From: Letharia columbiana
Taxonomy: Eukaryota > Ascomycota > Lecanoromycetes > Lecanorales > Parmeliaceae
Assembly (NCBI RefSeq): GCF_014066305.1
Contig: NW_023501042.1
Coordinates: forward strand, 124,001 to 188,000
Reading direction: 5' to 3'
Length of the DNA stretch: 64,000 bases
In this document: piece after piece, positions 10,740 to 21,017 of the stretch
How the letters are laid out: every line of letters begins with the position of its first letter
Position numbering within the stretch: position 1 is the first letter of the stretch
Position numbers and translations under genes: made by a program
The notes under the pieces: model-generated
Database searches by the model: none
What the model was told of the DNA's origin: nothing
The model's input: the letters and a program-made list of their open reading frames with translations, nothing else

Positions 10740-12469
10740 CTAAGGTAGTTAGCTAGCATTTGTCATCTGCCATCTTGTGAATGGGACGTGTACATTGACT
10801 CTTCTTTTTCAACAACGTCATTGATCTCATGAAGACGCCTCAGATCGGTTTCTTCAGTCGAGAAGATGACGCACGTCTACTTTTCTCCTCAAAATACAGT
10901 CATGCTGCGAATTTGGGGTTTAGTCAGAAGGCTTCCTATGCATTTGTTCTTGGAATTATCGAGCGGATTCATCGGCGCGTAACAAAGACGAAGTTAGAAC
11001 TTCTCATGCTCAACATATCACGTATTCTATGGCTTAACGTTCAACACTCTAGGTTGACTTTTTTCCAGATATTCATCAGCATCTCCATATTCTTTCAAAT
11101 TCTCTAGTTTGAAAGCAGCATCTTCCACCGCTTTCTCGCACACGGCTGGCGCGATCCACCATGGCTGGAGATTCCCTTGCCGATATTCTCAAGATCGAAA
11201 ACAGTCTGAAGTCGGACCCAAGTCAACCATGTTGCATCTGTCTATAAGACTTCGAAACGCTCTCTTTTAAATTCGGAATCTTCAAAGCTATAGTCGACTT
11301 GCTCAAACTCATTTGAGGACTAGGTTATCCCTGTATTGTGGGAAGGCTTAGAACGCCGGAAAAGCAACCAACCAGACCCAAGTCGACAACCGCAGACCAA
11401 CACACAAGACACAAAAGAATACTCCCAAAGACAACGAACCTAAGAAGTCTAGAAAGATCCCACATTAACCGAAGACGCCCAGCCAGAGAGCAACAAGAAG
11501 ACTCAGACCCCCCAGAAAAAGCCCAGCCGACACCAGAGCCCACGCACAAAAAATAGAAAATAGAGAAACCATCAGTTCTCCTGGTCTAATGAAGTACCAC
11601 CAAAGTCTGCTGGTGGAGGGTGGTTCGTTGCCGTTATCACAGCCAGCACAGAGGACACGAAGTTCGCATTGACTTTGATTTGGCGTCGGCGCCTCTGACC
11701 AATCTTCTTACATATCAGTAAGAGGCATGCGCAATCGAATGCTATTTTCACCTGCTCTAGAGCATTAAAGCTCAGTATCCATTGCCACCTGCGCATATTC
11801 GAGCCCAAAATTCTCTTTCTCCCAAGGCGAAGAGAACAGTTCGCATCTTGGGGGGCTAGCCCGTGGTTGCAAATCGTAAAATATGCTCGAAACTAAGACA
11901 ACGAATCAGCATTGTTCCTATCATGGGTGTGGAGTACTCATCAGGCCGTTATGTTTGCTGTCATATTCGAAGGCCTAGATATCTCATTTATTGTGTTTTG
12001 GCATTTATTTGTATTGTATTTTTATGTCTGTAGTATAGATATTGTCATTGGCAGCCAGCAATGGGCTTGTCGATTCTTTCAATGTGCTTGCTGAGCATCT
12101 GTGTTCTCTCTTAGCTGACTGTCAGTGCTCTATATCATAATGATAGATGAGAAGGTATGTATGTGGCTCAGTCGCAATGGCTGTCAAAGAAGCGGTGTTT
12201 CAAGAGGCATTTCAAACATACGATGAAGCCAGTAAAGGCAGCCTCTGCTGTGCCAGTAAGGATGGGACAGCCAGCAAACAAGACGGTATTGCGGCGGTCG
12301 ACCAGGCGATTGTTGTGAGCGATCGTGCCTGCATTTCTCGACATGGGGCCGATGAACGCCACGCGCGCGGCCGCGTCCATGAGGATTGCTTCGAGCTGCT
12401 TTGATTAAAAACTGATAACTCCACCACAGATTCGATCCTGTACTTACGATGCGTTGAGGGTTGCAAATA
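10740..12469. other. Degenerate gene-free DNA
   Basis: No intact gene. 11338-11556 is strikingly T-poor on the plus strand and reads as a hydrophilic Arg/Lys/Thr/Pro-rich frame, probably from composition alone. A minus-strand frame at 12168-12380 (AARVAFIGPMSRNAG) looks protein-like but has no recognised family and no start context. This may be remains of elements too decayed to name. Confidence 0.4.
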
Positions 12470-13110
12470 GATTGATTGATTGATTTATTACATCATATAC
12501 CCTGAAGTCTTACCTTGATAGCCGACTATGGAGACGCGTAACTAATCTATCTAACCTTTTTGGACTAGCTAAAAGCTGAAGGGGTCCCCTATAATCGCAG
12601 AGCCCTGACTTAAATATCGTATCCTTCTTTTTGACCCGTAACCCTTATATATATATGTGTATTTATAGACTAAATAAAGGACTCTACTAAGCCCGGGGTC
12701 CCGTAGAAAATAATATTCAAATCCTAACTCTTTTATCAATTATTCTGCTCGGCGAGATTACTCTAACGATTACTAAGGGTTATTATTTCTTAATAATCTA
12801 TTACTCGATAGATAAGGCCGAGATTTAAGATCTAGTATTATCACGTCGATACGTTTTAATAAAGCGAGGTCGAACGATTTATGCTATATATCTCAAGATA
12901 TCTTTAGAAAACGCGAAGAAAGATGGAGATTCTCTCGCGTTGTAAACTGATTGCTAGTCGATAAAGGAAAAGAGATATATCTCTTAAAGGAGATGTGGTG
13001 TAATGATATAATATGGTTGGCGAATTAATATAAAGTAAAGTGTAAGTGTAATATAGTTATTATAGTATATCAAGATATTAAGATCTAATACGTATAAAGA
13101 CGTTGAAGCT
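12470..13110. repeat. AT-rich, TpA-rich block (RIP-like)
   Basis: This stretch is clearly richer in A+T than its flanks, with many TA dinucleotides (runs of ATATATAT near 12650) and no coding signal. Such blocks in filamentous ascomycetes are usually old transposons mutated by RIP. No terminal repeats or transposase remnants were recognised, so the element type is unknown. Confidence 0.6.
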
Positions 13111-13833
13111 AAATGACTAAAATAACACGTGACTCTAGTACCCGTGTCGAGAGTGAATTGGTATTATTATTATTGATAATAATGATGATGTTGCTTATAG
13201 GAGGGAAGATCGGTATATGATAGTGATAATTGACTGTTAAGCTCAGTCGAAAGGAAGACTTCGTGGCCTGGCTGTCGAAAAGGCGTGTGGTATTGCGGTA
13301 TTCAGGGGTTATTGGTCCCGGGCCCAAGTCGTGTAATCGCTTCATTATTGGTACGGGCCCTATACCAAATAATGGCTGATCACCGTACTGAAGGCCTAGG
13401 TCCGTAGGTGCGTGTTTGTTATTTCATAATAAGGTCTTTCGAAAGTTTTAGGGTTGCAAATGAGTCTACTACGAAAGTCAACATATTTTATATGGGCATG
13501 TCACGCGAACCATGAACATCCTACAGTGGTGCCACAGAAACCAGTAGAGCAGAATTATCACAATGGTGGTTGCTACTGACAAAAGTGATTGATGGAAGGG
13601 CGAAGAAGAGTGACCATTGGATAACGCCGAGAAGCAGAGTTTTACCAAATGCCAAGGGGTACCAGAGAATTTCATACTAGCCTTGAACTACGTGAAAAAC
13701 TAATACATTAAATATATAAGCTCTTCAGCATCCTCGCTTGCAACATCTATCGCATCAAAACTCTGCTCGACACTACTGTGGGTCAAGTAAACCACCGAAC
13801 CTGTTCCGATCTCATCATCACCAGATCTGCAAC

Positions 13834-14319
13834 ATGTCTGCCTCCACGTCCACGGACCAAAGCGACCAGAGACCGCAAGCATCCTTTTCCGAAAAAATGC
13901 GATCAGCCACACCATCTCAAACACACCCCACAAAACCTCGCCACTCACCTAACCCTCGAGCCAAGCACCACAAATCGGCGGACAGAGCCTCAACCATTAT
14001 CGGATCACGCATAGAAAAGAAGCTCACGACCCACGGCAACAGGAACGCCGCTTCGTCTCCAAGAGCCACAGCCTCCGAGGTCCTCATACGGGTGTTCATC
14101 AATAACCGACTCGGTACCAAAACCGAGATTCTGTGCTCACCATCAGACACTATTGGAGCGTTCAAAAGAATCGCCGCGGTGTATCTGGGCACGAGGCCCG
14201 AAGCCATGACGTTGAAGAGACAAGGCGAGCGCCCGTTCAAGGACTCTTTGACATTGGAGGATTACGAGATCGGTAATGGATCGGCTCTGGATCTTGAGAT
14301 TGATACGTGTGATTCATAG
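13834..14319 (+). CDS. Hub1/UBL5-like ubiquitin-fold protein
   Basis: Intronless, 161 residues from the ATG at 13834; the upstream open frame uses no ATG. The last ~75 residues match the Hub1 fold: VLIRVFINNRLGTKTEILC, SDTIGAFKRIAA, GTRPEAMTLKRQGERPFKD, LTLEDYEIGNGSALDLEID. The RQGERPFKD and LDLEIDT forms are those I know from filamentous fungal Hub1 proteins. The first ~85 residues are Ser/Thr/Pro/Arg-rich and unlike the usual extension. Hub1 binds spliceosomal proteins non-covalently and adjusts pre-mRNA splicing; no C-terminal diglycine is present, as expected. It sits alone in a decayed, gene-poor island, so it could be the genuine gene or a relocated paralogue. Confidence 0.75.
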   Translation: MSASTSTDQSDQRPQASFSEKMRSATPSQTHPTKPRHSPNPRAKHHKSADRASTIIGSRIEKKLTTHGNRNAASSPRATASEVLIRVFINNRLGTKTEILCSPSDTIGAFKRIAAVYLGTRPEAMTLKRQGERPFKDSLTLEDYEIGNGSALDLEIDTCDS

Positions 14320-15029
14320 GATTCTTCTTCTCACTTTGCGGGTTTTCGGATAGAGCACACATTTACGGGAGTATTCGATCGCTCAGTTGGTATATTACCG
14401 TTGGCGCAGGCAGGGCGGACTTTTTACTTCAGGAGCTTGGAGGGGACTGTCGAGTCCGTGTCTTGGGTTTAGGTAAAAGATGTGCCATAGAAATCAATTG
14501 AAAACGATTATTCACAGTCATCACATTCTAACCGCCCTTTGAAAGATAGGCGATGGCCAGAGACAAGTAGTACGTATCCTGGTACGGGCTTGAAAAGGTA
14601 CATCGACATCAGCGAGGTTGAAAAGACCGACAGAGTTTCCTCCCCGCCAACGGCCAGAAAATCTTCACCCGGTGCTTTTACGTACGGGCCCCTTGACGTA
14701 CGCTAAAAGACCAACCCTTTCAAATTGCCTTCGACCACTTCGAGCGCTCGAGGACGCTTAGCACCACCATAAGTAGCTGGCCTATTGAATTATCACCACT
14801 GTGGGGATTGAAGAAACGCATTGCAAGTAAGTTGGCAAACGTGGGATTGCACCTACATCGGACCTGATCTTCACCTCCCCCCTTCTACCCTTTTTCACAA
14901 CAACCAAGCGTATGATTGATGGATGGCCTTCTGACTGTGACAAACCTACTTACGCAGGCAAGACGAAATGACAGACGCCGATCGATTCGATTTTCCGCAG
15001 GCGAATTTGCGCTCACCGAATTCCTTTCT

Positions 15030-15173
15030 GGTTATGGAATCCGTGGACTTGATTTCTCCGCCATTTTCTATAATCTGGATCGTCTAGCGTGACGAGCCGG
15101 TCATGGAATATATGGACTTGGTTTCACCGCCAATTTCTGCAATCTAAGGTAGATTGTCCAGCGCTGACGAGCC
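15030..15173 (+). repeat. Two-copy tandem repeat, unit about 70-75 bp
   Basis: Copy 1 (15030-15098) and copy 2 (15099-15173) share GGTTATGGAAT/GGTCATGGAAT, then TGGACTTG, TTTC-CCGCCA, a CTAGCG/CCAGCG step, and the end TGACGAGCC. Divergence is mostly by transition, so the duplication is old. Confidence 0.75.
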
Positions 15174-16047
15174 TATTACAAGGATCGGTATCCAAGTTGC
15201 CGGTGCCCGTCCATTTCGCATAACGACGCCAAATGTCCTAAGGGAACTACCGGGAGAAACCTTTCCCAGCAGTCGCCAGGCTGTATATGGGCTCAGCGTT
15301 ACCACCCATTTGCTTATGGTTTCTCGTTGTCAGATTTTCTTCGCGCCGTGTGTTGTTTAGTGATCGATTTGCTAGGCATTTTTCGGCTCAGGATGAAACT
15401 CTGCAGGTTTCTGCTGAGAATCGAGATCAACATCTGCCGCGCCTCAAGAATCACCAGTCCGCGTATTGCCTCATACTCTACGTTCCTGCAGCTCACGTAT
15501 AGGCAGGTGGGGTTTAGAATCGAACGGAAGGCTCCGAAGTTTTCAGGATCAATCGTATCTTTTTCCGTCAAAGGAAAAAATGAGACTTTGGATACTACTC
15601 ATATTAGAGACGGGCAATATCTATCTCCTAGTCCATGCAAGCCAGAGGTCTGCTTTTGGCACGATCTGTGGATCTCGGTTCGGTTTTATTCATTCATGGC
15701 TTTTCATCGGGGGACTTTCCCATGACTTGTTTTCGATGAGTTGGCCAAGAGTCCTATTCTGGGTCCACCGAATCGAATCGATAGACCACTAGGATGGCTT
15801 TCTACGTGTGACAGACAACCAAAAAAGCCACGCTTTTCGATGTAAATTCTTATTGAGAGCTGAAGCCAAGCCTCTTTGGATGCAGACTGCGGTGTCCACC
15901 TGCCCAGAAGCCCGAGAAACCCTAAACAACCTTCAGCTGTCTTCACGGATCAGTGTGAAGCAGGCGACTACCAAATATATGTCAATGCCATGGCGGTGAG
16001 GAAACTAGACACAACGTGCGATGGGGGCGGTGATACCTGAGGAAAAA

Positions 16048-16056
16048 GGATAAATA
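16048..16056 (+). promoter_or_regulatory. TATA-like element of the secreted-protein gene
   Basis: GGATAAATA lies about 108-116 bp upstream of the ATG at 16164. A long pyrimidine-rich leader with CACC/CTCAA motifs follows, a common arrangement in highly expressed fungal secreted-protein genes. Confidence 0.3.
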
Positions 16057-16163
16057 CCTCACTACTTCCATCCACTCCCCTCTTCACATCCACCTCTCTC
16101 TCAACTCGACCACCCCCCATCTCCGCACCAATCCCCTCTCAAACACATCAACCGCAGCCCACC

Positions 16164-16910
16164 ATGCACCTCACCTCCCCCTTCTTCAACCTCCTCCCCC
16201 TCTTCCTCGCCGCATCGACAGCCCACATCTTACCCGTGCCCTCTGCTCCCCTATCACGCGCTCCAGAACCGCACTCCGCCCTCTCCCGCCGCGACGTCAA
16301 GCTCTCCGGCTGCGGCGACATCCTCGTCTCTCAGGTCTCCGGCTCCACAACCAGCGTCAACGGCTGTCTTGACGTGAACGGGAAGTGGGTCACGGATGGC
16401 GCATGCGCGCGATATTTCGTCTATGGCGACGCCACCGGTACGACGTGCCCTGATTATTTGAGTAGAGGGTTCTTCACGGTTTCGTCTCTTTGGTTTTCTG
16501 GCTTGCTCGGCATAGCCCCACTGGTATAAGTAGAATACGCTGACCAGACTATGTTTGTTTAGGCGATTGGTTCGCGACCGATAACGACTACTGCAGCTTC
16601 GCCACCACGGGCGTCACGACTTTTGGCTGTAACAGCTACGTCGTCTCGCTCTTCCGCGTGAGCATTTCCCCTCCCGGTGTTCCCTTTCGGAAAGCCCTTC
16701 CCCTCCCCCTCTTTCGAAAAATGCGTCATGTATCCTGACACAACGTAGCAACTCTCAGGCACGACCTATCTCACCGCCACGACCTACGGGCATCTCTTCA
16801 GCGCACAGGCCATCCCACAGTGCACCCAGGCGATAAGTGTGCAAGGGTACAACTCCGGCCTTACGGTCACGTTTAGCTACAAGCAGTTGGCGGCTAGTGC
16901 GTGTAACTAA
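16164..16910 (+). CDS. Small secreted cysteine-containing protein
   Basis: Three exons, 16164-16437, 16563-16657 and 16749-16910, give 176 residues with consistent phases (donors GTACGA and GTGAGC; acceptors TTTAG and GTAG). A signal peptide is clear: MHLTSPFFNLLPLFLAASTA. A short propeptide-like stretch ends at a dibasic LSRRD. The mature part has seven cysteines (GCGD, NGCLD, GACAR, YCSF, FGCNS, PQCTQ, ACN) in a beta-rich, Thr/Ser/Gly-rich sequence, with aromatic repeats near GTTYLTATTYGHLFSA. I do not recognise the family. Size, signal and Cys content fit an apoplastic or cell-wall protein or candidate effector; this is inference. Confidence 0.75.
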
Positions 16911-17735
16911 TGACCGGAACTCGTAACTTGAATTGGGTCATCGGATCCGTGCCTGACCGCAAACTCGGTGTATTTCCTTTGTCGCCAGTGATTGATTGCT
17001 GTGAATCGCACCATGGTTCCGAAACGACTTACAGGTGGATCCGCAGCGCATCTGAGCTCTTCACGCGTGGACGTGGCGCAAGCAAGCAAGCAAGCAAGCA
17101 AGCAAAGTATCTCCCTATCCAGGCAGCATCTCGAGCTTCACTCATCACGTGGATGCACCGATCATCTAACTGCGACCGCTGGGTGAAATCGAAAAGTGTG
17201 CGCGTCTACAGCCACATGCCAAGCCATGGTCTGGCCATCCATCCTATGCCCGCCAAACAGGTCCTCAAAAGGAGGCGGATTGCATGGGCGAAAAGCCAGT
17301 TATTAGATCCGCACTTTCCGCCCGTCGTTGACGTGCTATAGATGAAGCGTTGGCATTGGCGAGGAAAAGGTGGGATACTTGTGCGCCCGGGTTTGTCTGT
17401 TGAACACAAATTATGGGATCAGGCTAAGAAGTCCTCGTGTTGTTGTTATATGGATTCCATTCAGATGAAGCCTTACTCCGCATCAACAGCGGTCACGAAG
17501 TTTTTTTGGGACCCAGCACCGCAAAAAAGGTGATTCTTCCGGCGGCACGCTTGGTATCAAAAGTTTGGACAAGAAGAAGAGACCTATTGTTACATCATTA
17601 CGCCACGAACGAGGTTAATGAAATCCATAACGATGTAGACTGTTCGCACGCCCTTTTTCCACGCCCGTAAGCGTTAATGTACCCTCTCATTTGTAGTTAA
17701 TACAGCGCCAACTATGCGCCAACGAAGGATCATCA
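16911..17735. other. Convergent intergenic region with a microsatellite
   Basis: It lies between the secreted-protein gene and the 3' end of the sorting nexin. No gene is supported. It contains a (CAAG)n microsatellite at about 17078-17106. Confidence 0.5.
17078..17106 (+). repeat. (CAAG)n microsatellite
   Basis: About seven uninterrupted copies of GCAA/CAAG. Confidence 0.9.
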
Positions 17736-20700
17736 TCATTGTGTAACAGCCCTGACTCCTTGCAATACTAATGCAAACACCAGACCCCTTGCCACTTCGG
17801 GGACCTGCAAACAGTCGAAAACCCTGCCCAGCGCCTCTCCACTAGCCGCTGCTCCCATGACACTGGTCAAAGCCTGCGGCATGCCTTTCCCTACAAGCAG
17901 CTTCCTAGCCTTTACTCTCATACGCTCTTTTGCCTCTTCGCTTGGTGGTGCCGGCCACGCCTTAAGCTCTTCTTCTGTCGGTAACGCGTTTTCTCGTAGT
18001 TTGTTGAGATGAGTGGCTATGCCACTGTCAGATGTATTGGCGTCGATAATGGTTTTTTGAAGCAACACGCGAATGGCTTCGAGGTTTGGGTTACCAGGAC
18101 GGAGCAGAAAGGACTTCGCGGCGTTTAGGAGGGTGAGGCGGAGAGTCCATGCGGAGGAAAGAGCATAAAGTTCGTTAATTGTGGCGAAGAAGAGCTCTAC
18201 TGCAATGCTCGTTTCCTGGCTGGTCAGGGGTAGAGCAGTCCGAATAGACGGCGGCTGTTTTAAGATGGGAGCGGGTGGCTCGCCAGGTGTGACGGAAGAA
18301 AGGGTACTCTTCCGGGATTGTGAAGCTTGCGTGGTAGGGGCGGTGCTTATGGATGTACGGAAAGTGCTGCTGTCATCATTGGAGACTGATGGCCGAGGCG
18401 AGCCTTGCGAAAACTTGTAGTCATCAGCTATCTCGCTAGGCGGAGGTGGTAGGTGAAGTTCGTTCTCCTCGTCATGCTGTAGAAATGCTGGGATGTTGTC
18501 TTTGGACCGCACTTCTGACGGTACCCCATCTGCCGGATGGGCCGCGCTGACTTTGAGATCCAATTGATGGTCAGGTGCGGACTGGCTGGGTCGACGAGGC
18601 AAAGGAGGAGGTTTCATGCTTTCCGTTTGGGCATTGGCCGAGGAGCTTGCACTCTCCTGTGATTCTCGTTCCTGGACGAAGCTTGGTCTCGCCAGTCTAT
18701 CACTGTCTATATGGGGCAGCGCTGAGGTAGAACCATTCACTGATCGCGGCACTGGGCTCTTCGAAGTCTGCTTTCTCTGCCCAATAGACCCTACACCCCC
18801 CAAGACGCCAGTGACGCCGCCCAGGAGAGCTTTGCCGCCACCAGCGGCTCCTTTCGGGGCGCTGGAAAGCACATCAAGCATGCCTTTGCCCATTGTCTCG
18901 AACGCTGCTGGACTTGGGAAACCGAAGCCGCCCTGCTTCGCAGTGGGAGATGATCGTCCGATACCTTGATCCTTCTCCAAGAACCGCTTCATGCCTTCGC
19001 TTTCGGCCAATCGCTGGAATGATAGCGCACTGCGAAGGTAGAATTCCAGCTCGGAACGCAGAGCAGATTTAGTCTTGTTCTTCCAAGCCGGCACAGTTGG
19101 GTGCCTTTCTGCGAAAGCGGCAACTCCGGAAATTACAGATATGCGCCGTAAGACTTCATGCAGTGTCTCAAAGTCCGAATAGATACGTGCAATCATCCAA
19201 CCTGGATATTGAGATGTCGCAGGTTCGATTTGCAGTAGGTACTCAGCTGTAGGTTTCGATCGCAAGTTACCTTTCTCCCCAGGTACAGAATCGTCAAAAA
19301 TGGAGACGCTAGCATTGTATAGGGTCAATGGTGGCACTTCGTATGACTGTGTCTCTGAGTCCCTAAGAGCAGTCGGCTGCTGCGAGGATATTATTTGATC
19401 AAATGTTGTGAAGCTGGGGCTTGATTCTGCGATCTTGGACTCGAAATCCGTTCCTGTCTCGTCATCAACAGCTAATGCTGAGGAAGAGCTGTTGGCCATT
19501 GCTGAGAGATCATCTCGCGAAGATGTGGGCGTTGCGACAGCGTCGGTGGTCTCTCCAGAAGATAAATATTCTTCGGAAGCTTGCTGATTCTTGACGTCCT
19601 CTGCAGCAATCAGCTCGCTGAGCCTTTGCGCCTCTTGCATCGCTTCGTCCATAGCTTCTTCCGCCCTGCTGACCGTTCTTTTGTGCTCAGTCTTCGCTTG
19701 CGTCTGAGCATCAGGTGACTCGGCAGACTTGACTTGGCTGTCAGACACTCCGTTTTTCGCTGCCTCAACGGCGCCTTTGACATCTCCATTAGCAGTAGCT
19801 CCTCCAACGCCTGCATCTATGGCTTGGAGAATCTCAGTATCACTTTCCTCAAGACCGTAAATGATCCATTCGTTGATGAATTCTGGTTTTGAGCAGCTCG
19901 TCACTGTCATTTCAAGGATCACACTGGCCAGAATCTCTCGCAGGAACACCGACACCGGTTCACATTCGTACACCTTTCGGTCCAGGAATGTATGTAGTAT
20001 GTCCTGAGCCACTGCTTTGAGTTTCTTGTTCTGTTGTTCGACATCTAGTACGTTGGCGAGACTGCTGCTGGGGTTGGCCTCTAGGTAACGGCGTACAGAT
20101 TCTGATGCACCGCCAGAGGGTGCCGGAGACTTGAGCGCACTCGAAAGCTCGCTAAGGAAGACAATGACGATGGATGAAGAATTTGTCACGAATTCTAGGA
20201 ACGTGTCTGCGGGTCGCTTGCGAGATAAATGGTTTGATACCGCCAGCAGAAAGCCGGTCAACGTCTGTCGGCAGGCGAGTGGGAAGGCGTTCTCCAGAGG
20301 AAGGACCGGCGAGTACCACCATTTTACATAGTCGCGTATAATAGTGTCAACCAAATTGATCAAAGCACCCTTCGTCTCGGGTGGAAAGCCAGGAAAATCC
20401 AGCTCCTTCTGTGAGGGTGCTGCAGTTGGCGCATCTCGCACACCGTCAAGTTCACGGCCCACTTCTTTTCTCTCCTTCCATTCCAGTACCCTCATAACAA
20501 TATCGAGACCCTTCTTCCTCCTCTTACTGGCTTCCAGTGCTCTGGCTTCGTCGTTCGCATTGTTCTCAATATCCCCTTCCCATGTAGCATGTAATACCAC
20601 TCCTCCGACAATGCCTATCAAGACAAGCCCAACCCTTCCCAGTACCAGCCACGTGACAGCCCCAAGTCCAATGATGCATGCTCCAAGGGTTTCATTGCTG

Positions 20701-20828
20701 GCGTTGGAGAGGAATTCGAGGCCACGGGTTGTCAGATCTCGGGCCTGGATGGCTATGCGCTCCGAGGTATCCTTCTCTTGCGGAAGCTCGCGGGCTCGAG
20801 TGTTATCGACGGAGCCAGTGGTATCCAT
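17736..20828 (-). CDS. PXA/PX/nexin-C sorting nexin, Mdm1/SNX13-like membrane tether
   Basis: Intronless, 1030 residues from the ATG at 20828 (MDTTGSVDNTRAREL); an in-frame ATG at 20948 would add 40 residues but intrudes on the divergent promoter. Two hydrophobic hairpin segments lie at about 48-80. A PXA domain starts near 150 (TKGALINLVDTIIRDYVKWW). A long acidic and Ser-rich middle follows. A PX domain lies around 520-640 (PGWMIARIYSDFETLHEVL, then HPTVPAWKNKTKSALRSELE). A nexin C-terminal domain covers the last ~160 residues (SSAWTLRLTLLNAAKSFLL). The order PXA-PX-nexin C behind an ER anchor matches Mdm1/Snx-type organelle tethers; no RGS domain is visible. Family role: ER contact sites, lipid handling and endosomal traffic. 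Confidence 0.88.
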   Translation of the reverse strand: MDTTGSVDNTRARELPQEKDTSERIAIQARDLTTRGLEFLSNASNETLGACIIGLGAVTWLVLGRVGLVLIGIVGGVVLHATWEGDIENNANDEARALEASKRRKKGLDIVMRVLEWKERKEVGRELDGVRDAPTAAPSQKELDFPGFPPETKGALINLVDTIIRDYVKWWYSPVLPLENAFPLACRQTLTGFLLAVSNHLSRKRPADTFLEFVTNSSSIVIVFLSELSSALKSPAPSGGASESVRRYLEANPSSSLANVLDVEQQNKKLKAVAQDILHTFLDRKVYECEPVSVFLREILASVILEMTVTSCSKPEFINEWIIYGLEESDTEILQAIDAGVGGATANGDVKGAVEAAKNGVSDSQVKSAESPDAQTQAKTEHKRTVSRAEEAMDEAMQEAQRLSELIAAEDVKNQQASEEYLSSGETTDAVATPTSSRDDLSAMANSSSSALAVDDETGTDFESKIAESSPSFTTFDQIISSQQPTALRDSETQSYEVPPLTLYNASVSIFDDSVPGEKGNLRSKPTAEYLLQIEPATSQYPGWMIARIYSDFETLHEVLRRISVISGVAAFAERHPTVPAWKNKTKSALRSELEFYLRSALSFQRLAESEGMKRFLEKDQGIGRSSPTAKQGGFGFPSPAAFETMGKGMLDVLSSAPKGAAGGGKALLGGVTGVLGGVGSIGQRKQTSKSPVPRSVNGSTSALPHIDSDRLARPSFVQERESQESASSSANAQTESMKPPPLPRRPSQSAPDHQLDLKVSAAHPADGVPSEVRSKDNIPAFLQHDEENELHLPPPPSEIADDYKFSQGSPRPSVSNDDSSTFRTSISTAPTTQASQSRKSTLSSVTPGEPPAPILKQPPSIRTALPLTSQETSIAVELFFATINELYALSSAWTLRLTLLNAAKSFLLRPGNPNLEAIRVLLQKTIIDANTSDSGIATHLNKLRENALPTEEELKAWPAPPSEEAKERMRVKARKLLVGKGMPQALTSVMGAAASGEALGRVFDCLQVPEVARGLVFALVLQGVRAVTQ

Positions 20829-21017
20829 AGGTGCCTCAAGATCATTGTGCTTCTTATATCGCGCGGAAGGCTCTTGATATTTACAAAGAACTGTCAACTT
20901 TGGAAAGAGGATTCCTGCGATGGGGCTGAAAAGGCGCGCGGAAAGCATTCCGCAGGTCAAAAGAATTTGAAAGGTGAACCCGAGGGCTCATTGTTCAGTC
21001 GCAAAGCGATACCAACA
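20829..21017. promoter_or_regulatory. Short bidirectional promoter
   Basis: Only 189 bp separate the divergent ATGs of the sorting nexin and the RING/ankyrin-like gene, so both must be driven from this segment or from overlapping promoters. No TATA-like element was seen. Confidence 0.5.

Larger units (their letters stand above)
14320..16163. other. Gene-free stretch with a short tandem duplication
   Basis: No supported gene. Open frames around 15154-15999 overlap one another in all frames and lack homology. The only structure seen is the duplication at 15030-15173. Confidence 0.45.

Noticed and set aside
16910..17341. Plus-strand ORF after the secreted protein
   Set aside because: It begins inside the stop codon of the previous gene and includes the CAAG microsatellite; no homology.
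18181..18969. Plus-strand ORFs antisense to the sorting nexin
   Set aside because: They mirror the low-complexity middle of the PXA/PX protein and have no independent features.
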